Position numbers and translations under genes: made by a program
The notes under the pieces: generated by a model
The model's input: only the letters and a program-made list of their open reading frames with translations
The model's database searches: none
Told to the model about the DNA's origin: nothing
Assembly: GCA_938082505.1 (NCBI GenBank)
Contig: CALLLH010000027.1
Coordinates: 1-64,000 of the forward strand
Length of the DNA stretch: 64,000 nt
Source: an uncultured Flavobacteriales bacterium
GTDB taxonomy: Bacteria; Bacteroidota; Bacteroidia; Flavobacteriales_D; Sanyastnellaceae
Direction of reading: 5' to 3'
Part shown: positions 58,301 through 64,000 of the stretch, piece after piece
Numbering within the stretch: the stretch's first letter is position 1
How the letters are laid out: every line of letters begins with the position of its first letter

Positions 58301-59852
58301 AACGGAATGCATAGCGGTGCAGGTTGGCTGTGCCGCCAACGACCACAAGGCTGTCCGAAGCGTCTGCCGCGCCCACGATGAATGCATCAGCCCCTGCATT
58401 GCGGAAAGTGCATCCATTGGCTCGGATCACATCGGCAACACCGTTTGCGCTTTGCAACTCTACCCCCCCCCTGTTGTCCGTGACGACACAGGAGGTCAGG
58501 TCGAGGTCGCCTCCCTGCATCGAAACAGCCAAGGGCCAATTCCTCAAGGATGAATTTTCGAAGTCGATTTGACCGGCATTCCGAAGACCGATGGTACTCG
58601 CGTCACCATTCTCCTCGAACCAACCCCTCACTACACTGTTCTTGACCACGATATTGCTGCTGCTGGCAGCAATGTCAAGTCCTATGGGATCGCCCGCTTC
58701 GCCCAGGATCCGGATCCCGTCAATCAACACATTGGATGCGTCGATGATGATGCCCCCTGAGAAAATAGCCTCCGTCTCCCTGACGGGATCGTTGGCCGCA
58801 ATGCCTTGGTTGGGGCCAAGGATGGTGATGGACTTGTTGATGGTGACCGGCTCCGTGTCATACAACCCCGGTTGCGCCACCCGAATCGTCTCGTCCGAAC
58901 CTGAGGCATTGATGGCCTCCTGCAAGGACATGCCCGGCCAGACCTCAATTTCTCCGGTCAACAAATTGCGCCCTTTCAAGTCGGTAACGCCGAGCAAATC
59001 GGTCAAATTATTGGATAGGGCACCCACACTTGATGCCTTGCAAAGGACATACCCCAGGGGATTGCCGTCGTAAGTGGTGGTTCCCGTCAGCTGGTGAATC
59101 AGGCCGGCCTGCATGTCCAGATCGAACCCGATGCCGATGCCGGGATTCACAACGGTCGAGTCGGATTGGATGATGATGCCGCCAAGGCCGTCGCCTTGGG
59201 GACCTCCAAGCGACAGCGTTCCTGCAAAGGTCAAATCACCGGTGCTGTTGGTAGTGTAAGCACTCTCCAGAATACCGATGTCACCGTAGCCATTCTTGGA
59301 GCTGACGAAATCACGCACTTCGACGTTCTGACAGCTGCTCAACGCCAAACCGAAACCAGCGGCCGAATTGATGACCTCACAATCCTCCACCAGGTTCACT
59401 CCAGGACCGACGAGACCATTGAGGTCAATTCCGGATGTCCCGTTGTTGAGCACCCTCACATTCCTTAAAGTCAGGTCCGTGGTGCCCGGGTCACAGTGGA
59501 CGCCGTAGCCGTCATGGGCAATGTTCGACAGAACGGTAATGTTTTCCAACGTGATTCCACTGGTTCCCAACCAGATGCCCCATCCCGTGGTGCCCCGAAC
59601 ATCCAATACGGTACCTCCTGAGGGGTCGCCGATGATGGTCACGGGTGTTTGAATCAACAATCGCTCGGCGAATGTGAGCGCACCAAGGACGATTACATCT
59701 CCAGCATCCGCCTGCTGTATGGCGGTAGAAATGGATTCATAATCGGTTCCACTTGTCGTGTTTTGAATGGGATTGCCCTGGGCATGAAGGCCCCAGAAAG
59801 GAGCGCACAACACGCTAACAATCAGCAGAGAGCAAAGGCGTTTTTGGTCCAT
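55302..59852 (-). CDS. Giant secreted parallel beta-helix protein with about 27 Cys modules and C-terminal dockerin-like doublet
   Basis: Start MDQKRLCSLLIVSVLCAPFWGLHAQ (1516 aa); beta-helix; long array of GCTDPxACNYDxxATxDDGSC modules with DxDxDGxCD inserts; tail CPGDFNGDSIRSASDILVVLAAYGCSADCGDADLDGNGIVTANDVLQMLSYFGTSCP*. Confidence 0.9.
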   Translation of the reverse strand: MDQKRLCSLLIVSVLCAPFWGLHAQGNPIQNTTSGTDYESISTAIQQADAGDVIVLGALTFAERLLIQTPVTIIGDPSGGTVLDVRGTTGWGIWLGTSGITLENITVLSNIAHDGYGVHCDPGTTDLTLRNVRVLNNGTSGIDLNGLVGPGVNLVEDCEVINSAAGFGLALSSCQNVEVRDFVSSKNGYGDIGILESAYTTNSTGDLTFAGTLSLGGPQGDGLGGIIIQSDSTVVNPGIGIGFDLDMQAGLIHQLTGTTTYDGNPLGYVLCKASSVGALSNNLTDLLGVTDLKGRNLLTGEIEVWPGMSLQEAINASGSDETIRVAQPGLYDTEPVTINKSITILGPNQGIAANDPVRETEAIFSGGIIIDASNVLIDGIRILGEAGDPIGLDIAASSSNIVVKNSVVRGWFEENGDASTIGLRNAGQIDFENSSLRNWPLAVSMQGGDLDLTSCVVTDNRGGVELQSANGVADVIRANGCTFRNAGADAFIVGAADASDSLVVVGGTANLHRYAFRFDVDCAHRVEGGVFVDSEVQIIGLTTAQRIALCEGNDFSNPAISIDACTDNTAVNFEPCATIDSGNCLYAGCNDPGACNYVESAAQDDGSCEFQSCAGCTNPIACNYDATSTNDDGTCEYLSCRGCTDSGALNYDAGATFDDGSCLFPGCTDPAADNYDADANFDNGVCFFFGCTDITACNYDSSANIDNGSCEFASCAGCKNPKACNYDATATISGTCDYYSCRGCTNPNATNYDADATVDDGSCILLGCTDATATNYDADANVDDGSCIFGGCTNSGACNYDADASVDDGSCEFTTCAGCAIEGFCNYDPNVLIHDGNLCDYLSCCGDPAATNYDSAILPQLTFGCTYGMTAGMPAITTCTLPIACNYLAEAPCEFDTCAGCTNGTACNYDASATLSTSTCTFPVDIYGSSNVDCAGNCVNDSDVDGVCDEDEVLGCTDQNACNYSAGATDEDGSCESLSCAGCTDDEACNYDAAALINDDSCDYESCTGCTDNTACNYDATATLSGPCTFPLDLYGSSSLDCDGNCLADSDGDGTCDPDEILGCTNASACNYAANATENDGNCEYTSCAGCTDPSACNYDATATKPDNSCEYETCSGCTDPGACNYDASATLSGTCTYPTQTYLDCNGDCLADADGDGICDPNEILGCRDASACNFSDSATDDDGSCDYVSCAGCTNPGACNYDITATINDGTCNYTSCQGCTDADACNYIPGATTDDGSCIYVLDLYNVTYLDCGGGCVNDADNDGICDEDELSGCTDVTACNYVAAADFEDGSCEFESCGGCLNPAACNYNPGADFDDGSCTTPSSLYGKDYVNCFNECLNDVDNDGICDEEELGCTDATACNYDALAALDDGSCTFPAAPYLDCNGDCLNDTDGDGVCNELEVLGCDDPAACNYEESATDDDGSCTYVDGICETCVNGVIVDNDADDDGICDADDVCPGDFNGDSIRSASDILVVLAAYGCSADCGDADLDGNGIVTANDVLQMLSYFGTSCP
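55560..58170 (-). repeat. Tandem Cys-module coding array (ACNYD modules)
   Basis: Recurring codon-phase DNA TCATAGTTGCA(T/C)GC (= GCATGCAACTATGA, ACNYD) throughout; about 27 modules by eye. Confidence 0.9.
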
Positions 59853-60029
59853 ACTATAAAAGTAGACTTTGTTTTGGTGCGGACACAAACTATTGACGGC
59901 ACAAAAGAGGCGTTTCGACGTGGAATATTCTATTTCGGTTATTTTTATACATATTACACACAGCCATTCACTTTGATTTCCGAACCTACAAGAGGTTGTA
60001 CTAATTTCAATAGACCAAAATTTATCCAC

Positions 60030-60479
60030 ATGTATCGCTTCGTTCCCCTTTTCCTCGGACTCCTGATCTTCCCTTCCGTCCATTCCCAACTGACTTTGGA
60101 AGCAGTCTCCTATTCCACGCGTTGCGCGGGCAGCAGCACGGGCCTCGTGGAAATCAGTGCAACCGGAGCATCAGGGTCGGTTACCCTCCTGACGAATGTC
60201 GACCTGACCCAATTGGAGGCTGGCGATTATACGATTAGTGGAGAAGACGAGTCCGGACAGCAGGCCTCCGTGAGCTTCACAATCCTGGACCATCCCGCCA
60301 CATGTGGCTGCACCTATCCTACGGCGTTCAACTATGAGGTGAACGCTGCGGTAGACAATGGATCGTGTGTATTCAGTTCCGACCAGAGCTGCTTGGCCGA
60401 CATTGTCCCGGATGGTATCGTCGGCACGAATGACCTCCTGCAATTGCTGGTTGAATTCGGTGTCGTCTGCACCGAATGA
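60030..60479 (+). CDS. Secreted mini-protein: SprB-repeat-like segment, one Cys module and a single dockerin-like tail
   Basis: Signal peptide MYRFVPLFLGLLIFPSVHSQ; GLVEISATGASGSVTLLTNVDLTQLEAGDYTISGEDESGQQASVSFTI; GCTYPTAFNYEVNAAVDNGSC; CLADIVPDGIVGTNDLLQLLVEFGVVCTE*. Confidence 0.8.
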   Translation: MYRFVPLFLGLLIFPSVHSQLTLEAVSYSTRCAGSSTGLVEISATGASGSVTLLTNVDLTQLEAGDYTISGEDESGQQASVSFTILDHPATCGCTYPTAFNYEVNAAVDNGSCVFSSDQSCLADIVPDGIVGTNDLLQLLVEFGVVCTE

Positions 60480-60489
60480 CCTTGTGGAC

Positions 60490-61218
60490 TTAATCTTCAG
60501 TGCTTGACGACATCGTGTGGAATACGTTCTGCACATCCTCGTCTTCTTCCAGCTTCTCAATCAGTTTTTCGACTTCCGCCGTTTCGTCGGCGCCCAACTC
60601 TTTCGTTGTGGCCGGGATGCGGTCGAATCCGGACTCGACGATGTCGATTCCTTCCTCCTCCAATTTTTTCTGGAGCCCACCGTAGTTTTCGAAGGCTCCG
60701 TATATCATGATGGAGTCCTCATCCACGCCTATTTCCTCCGCTCCGAAATCGATTAATTCCAATTCGATTTCCTCGGGATCACGCCCTTCAAGGGCGATTT
60801 TGAAGTGACAAACGTGGGAGAACATGAATTCAACGCTGCCCGTGGTGCCCAGATTCCCGTTGCACTTGTTGAAGTGACTCCGGACATTGGCCACGGTCCT
60901 GTTGTTGTTGTCAGTCGCCGTTTCCACGAATACAGCAATGCCATGCGGTCCATAGCCTTCAAAGGTGATCTGCTTGAGTTCCGCTGAATCCTTGTCCGTG
61001 GCCTTCTTGATGGCCCGTTCAATGTTCTCCTTGGGCATGTTGGCCGCCCTGCAGTTCTGAATGACTGCCCGCAGCCGCGCATTGAGGTCCGGATCTGAAA
61101 TCCCGCCACCCTCCTTGATGGACAAGATGATGTCTTTGTTGAGGCGGGCAAACGTCTTGGACATCGCTGCCCAGCGCTTCATCTTCCGCTCCTTCCTGAA
61201 TTCAAAGGCTCTACCCAT
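60490..61218 (-). CDS. YebC/PmpR-family regulatory/translation-associated protein
   Basis: MGRAFEFRKERKMKRWAAMSKTFARLNKDIILSIKEGG...NMPKENIERAIKKATDKDSAELKQITFEGYGPHGIAVFVE. Confidence 0.95.
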   Translation of the reverse strand: MGRAFEFRKERKMKRWAAMSKTFARLNKDIILSIKEGGGISDPDLNARLRAVIQNCRAANMPKENIERAIKKATDKDSAELKQITFEGYGPHGIAVFVETATDNNNRTVANVRSHFNKCNGNLGTTGSVEFMFSHVCHFKIALEGRDPEEIELELIDFGAEEIGVDEDSIMIYGAFENYGGLQKKLEEEGIDIVESGFDRIPATTKELGADETAEVEKLIEKLEEDEDVQNVFHTMSSSTED

Positions 61219-61303
61219 GTTCCAAAGATAGGAGGCGTCCAAAGCCTTGGCGCCGCGAAACCTTCACGGCATATCCCCCGTAACATGGTGAAAATCCGTC
61301 TCG

Positions 61304-61663
61304 ATGATGCGCTCCTTCCTCTCCTTCCTTCTGGTTCTCGCTTCCTTCAGCATCCAGGCACAAACACCGGGCACTGCAGACCTGCACCGTCCAAGCTCCT
61401 TTGACAACAGTTTTGAAGGCACACTGCCGCAAGGCGGCCTTGCCCGTTCCTTCCAAGAGGGACGTTACGGTTTCTTGGCCCTATTCGAAATCCGCGTGGC
61501 GCCCGGGGTCGTGAAGGTGCTTGACGTCCGTCAATTCTTTGCCAATGAACAGCTCGCCGTCCAGGGCTTCATGCGGGTGCAGGCCGCCATGCCGGATCAG
61601 GCTGTCCTCGCCAATGTGGTCTGGCTCAATCCGACGGAAGGCCACATGGGCATCGGCCAGTGA
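61304..61663 (+). CDS. Small secreted hypothetical protein
   Basis: Signal peptide MMRSFLSFLLVLASFSIQAQ, 119 aa. Confidence 0.6.
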   Translation: MMRSFLSFLLVLASFSIQAQTPGTADLHRPSSFDNSFEGTLPQGGLARSFQEGRYGFLALFEIRVAPGVVKVLDVRQFFANEQLAVQGFMRVQAAMPDQAVLANVVWLNPTEGHMGIGQ

Positions 61664-61670
61664 TCCGGAA

Positions 61671-62039
61671 TCACTTGCGTGAGCGCAGCAGGTAGAACCC
61701 CACCAGGGTCACCAAAGCGCCAGCCCCTACCGCGAAGTACAAAGGGTCGTCACTTGCCGTGCTGAGCGTGGCGCCCACACCGAGCGTACCCAGAAACAAC
61801 AGGACGTACACGAAGTCCGGAACCTTCTCCGTGACTTCGGCCAATTTCTCCGCCCTCTCCGTCTTGACCAGACGGCTGAGGGCGTCCTGCATGTCCCGGC
61901 CATAGGCGGGCATCCGGGATTCGGTCCCATCGACTTCCCGAATGGTGATGAAGTACTTGTTGAATCCCGGAGAGGAATTGCTGTCCCTCTCCCACTCGGC
62001 CTTGATGGCCATGCGGCGTGGTTTGTTCGGCTTTGACAT
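61671..62039 (-). CDS. Hypothetical membrane protein
   Basis: MSKPNKPRRMAIKAEWERDSNSSPGFNKYFITIREVDG...; two C-terminal TM segments and LLRSRK tail. Confidence 0.6.
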   Translation of the reverse strand: MSKPNKPRRMAIKAEWERDSNSSPGFNKYFITIREVDGTESRMPAYGRDMQDALSRLVKTERAEKLAEVTEKVPDFVYVLLFLGTLGVGATLSTASDDPLYFAVGAGALVTLVGFYLLRSRK

Positions 62040-62079
62040 GGTGTTCAAATCGCCGGCAAAGATGCGCTCAACATCAAGA

Positions 62080-64000
62080 TCAACGCTTCGTCCGAATCAA
62101 TTCCTTGCGTCGGATTTTTCCGTCCTTTCCAAGTCCCATCAAAATATAGCTGCCGCTGCCGCCGTGATCCAGGCGCCAATGCACTTCTCCACGGGCATTC
62201 GCCGGCATGGAATCGACATGTCGACCTCGGGCATCGAACAGGTGCAGGACAGTACCCGGCTCCCATCCTGCTGCATGGAAACGGTTCGAGAACGGCATGG
62301 GCCAGGTCATGATTCCTTGGGCGTCGGCGTCATCGTCCAGCCCCGACATCGCGACGTCGTGGATGATCAGATCATCGACTGCAGCTTCAATCAGGGAGCC
62401 CCCGTCAAACTCCAGCCCCTGATTCGGACGAAGGCTGTCAGAAGCCGTGAATCGGATTTTGAATTCATTGGTGAGGGGGACATAGGACCCGATGGCGAAG
62501 GCATTTCTCCTCCAGCTGATGTCCTGTGTCAGGGTTTCCTCGACTTTGACCCAGCTTGCACCGCCATCGGAGCTGACGTGGACCTGCCACCAATCGGCCC
62601 CTGGATTCGCCCCCGTCGCAGGCGCATTGACATACCAGCGCCAGTAACTCAATACGGGGGCCACCATGTCCGAGAGGTCCAAAGCCTCCGATTGCAGGGT
62701 GGTGCTGCCCTCGTCCACATCGTTCGACCCGATGCCCGCTTCAGCCCCTGGACTCACTCCGGTGATGAAGGCGAACAGACCATCACCGGGCGTATGGTCC
62801 TCGTCAGGCGCACATATGGATGAGGGGTCGTCCGGGTTGCTGAAGGAGCCGATGGGAATGGCGGACTCCCACTCACCGGTGGTGGCGTTGTCTCCCGGCA
62901 ATCCCAATTCCCAGAATCCGAATTCGGAGTAGTCATCCTGGTCATCGATCAACACGGGTGCGAGGCCCACAATGGTATTGAATGGAAGATTCGGATTGGC
63001 GGCATCGTCCGAGCTGTATGGCGCAATGGCACTCACGGAACCGTAGATGTCAGCAATGCCGAAGTAATACTCCACGACCGTCCCCGTCTCCTGCATGGGC
63101 AACTGGGCCTGATAGCTGCTTCCACCAACCTGCGCCATGGGCATGGCCGTCCAAGGGGCAAAGGGGGATGTCCGATAGAACACTTCTACACTGCTGAAGT
63201 ACTGGGTGAAAGGGAACAACACCAGCGCATCGGCCTCAAGTGTGATCGGGTCACCGGCTTCGGCATATCCCTCGGGATCATGTCCGATGTCCACATTGCT
63301 GAACAATGTGATGCCGTGCAGGCCGAAGCCCTGGAGGATGGCCGCACCATTCGGCGTACCATCCGAAAGGTCAGCGTTGTCATCGTCGGCCTGCAGGGCG
63401 TCCAACAGGACTTCTGCGAATGCCTCTCCCTCGTTGCCATTCTGCGCATTGGCCTGCAGGCCAGCATAGGCTTCGGTGAACAGGGCCATGGATTGATCCC
63501 AATCCTCCCCCATCAACAAATGGGTGTCGTACCAAGCGCCACAGATGATCTCGCCATCTGCATGCACTTGCCCCACCAGGTCCAGCGGATACACCTTGGG
63601 GTCCTCGTCGTAGCGCCTGATGAAGAATTCGGGATTGTCCGAGTAGCAGCCGTTGCCCAGAATCGGATTCCCGGATAGGCTGACCGCCCACCAATCCGCA
63701 TAGCCCTCGTTCATGGCCCCATTGCTGAAATTGCTGCCGAGACTTTCGTAGTAGAGGTCGTTGATGCCGTGTCCATACTCGTGGAAGACGACATCAGAGA
63801 CCAGGGAGAACGCATTGCATCCATCTCCCGTGGAGTAAAAATTGATGCTGGGATCACCCGGAGTGTAGAACGCATTGCAGGTTCCACTCACATCCACGAT
63901 GGTGGGCAGGGCGAAATCAAGTCCGCTGAAACCCGGCAACCACGTCTCCATGTGTTCGTGAATCCTGTTCACGCTATGGTATGCGCTCAACTCCCGAATG
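62080..64000 (-). CDS. Secreted zinc metallopeptidase (HExxH) with T9SS type A-like C-terminal domain, 5' end probably outside window
   Basis: VVFHEYGHGINDLYYES...MNEGYADWWAVSLSGNP; C-terminus MTWPMPFSNRFHAAGWEPGTVLHLFDARGRHVDSMPANARGEVHWRLDHGGSGSYILMG. Confidence 0.82.
   Translation of the reverse strand, partial: IRELSAYHSVNRIHEHMETWLPGFSGLDFALPTIVDVSGTCNAFYTPGDPSINFYSTGDGCNAFSLVSDVVFHEYGHGINDLYYESLGSNFSNGAMNEGYADWWAVSLSGNPILGNGCYSDNPEFFIRRYDEDPKVYPLDLVGQVHADGEIICGAWYDTHLLMGEDWDQSMALFTEAYAGLQANAQNGNEGEAFAEVLLDALQADDDNADLSDGTPNGAAILQGFGLHGITLFSNVDIGHDPEGYAEAGDPITLEADALVLFPFTQYFSSVEVFYRTSPFAPWTAMPMAQVGGSSYQAQLPMQETGTVVEYYFGIADIYGSVSAIAPYSSDDAANPNLPFNTIVGLAPVLIDDQDDYSEFGFWELGLPGDNATTGEWESAIPIGSFSNPDDPSSICAPDEDHTPGDGLFAFITGVSPGAEAGIGSNDVDEGSTTLQSEALDLSDMVAPVLSYWRWYVNAPATGANPGADWWQVHVSSDGGASWVKVEETLTQDISWRRNAFAIGSYVPLTNEFKIRFTASDSLRPNQGLEFDGGSLIEAAVDDLIIHDVAMSGLDDDADAQGIMTWPMPFSNRFHAAGWEPGTVLHLFDARGRHVDSMPANARGEVHWRLDHGGSGSYILMGLGKDGKIRRKELIRTKR

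Noticed and set aside
59853-60089. 79-aa N-terminal extension of the giant beta-helix ORF
   Set aside because: Signal peptide begins at MDQKRLCSLLIVSVLCAPFWGLHAQ (59852), and the extension is AT-rich intergenic sequence overlapping the divergent gene's start.
1434-60479. Interpretation as a classical cellulosome (dockerin-cohesin) system
   Set aside because: No cohesin or scaffoldin recognisable in the window, and most tail-bearing proteins are not glycoside hydrolases; cannot exclude a partner elsewhere in the genome.

Overview
This 64 kb window is chromosomal and gene-dense, and looks like a high-GC marine-type Bacteroidota (Flavobacteriia-like; inferred from type IX secretion C-terminal domains, gliding-motility C-terminal domains, GWxTD protein, short primary sigma factor). 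No rRNA, prophage, insertion sequence or CRISPR array is supported. Housekeeping content: tRNA-Ser(CGA), alanine dehydrogenase, adenosine deaminase, ComEC, HMG-CoA lyase, AlkA-type glycosylase, primary sigma factor, pnp-rpsO-accD, BamA/TamA-like protein, SpoU methyltransferase, DEAD-box helicase, 3-hydroxyacyl-CoA dehydrogenase, thiolase, YebC. The remarkable part is a set of large secreted proteins. Seven of them (GH16 glucanase; Cys-rich MopE-motif protein; cytochrome c/copper monooxygenase; BNR beta-propeller; two giant beta-helix proteins; a mini-protein) end exactly at the C-terminus in a dockerin/EF-hand-like tail, usually a four-Cys doublet C..D.NGDG....DIL..L..FGC...C..D.DGDG....DVL..L..FG..C. 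Other secreted proteins in the same window instead carry recognisable type A or type B T9SS C-terminal domains. In one tandem paralogous pair of copper monooxygenases, one copy carries the dockerin-like tail and the other a T9SS type A domain, which suggests the tail is an alternative sorting/anchoring module. Five of the seven also share a Cys module (GCTDPxACNYDxxATxDDGSC), present about 27 times in one protein. Other leads: a split redoxin/cytochrome-copper monooxygenase cluster, a candidate structured small RNA at about 47.85-47.95 kb, a SiaB/SiaC-like pair, and an ABCG transporter with a large FHA/TerB-like N-terminal extension.
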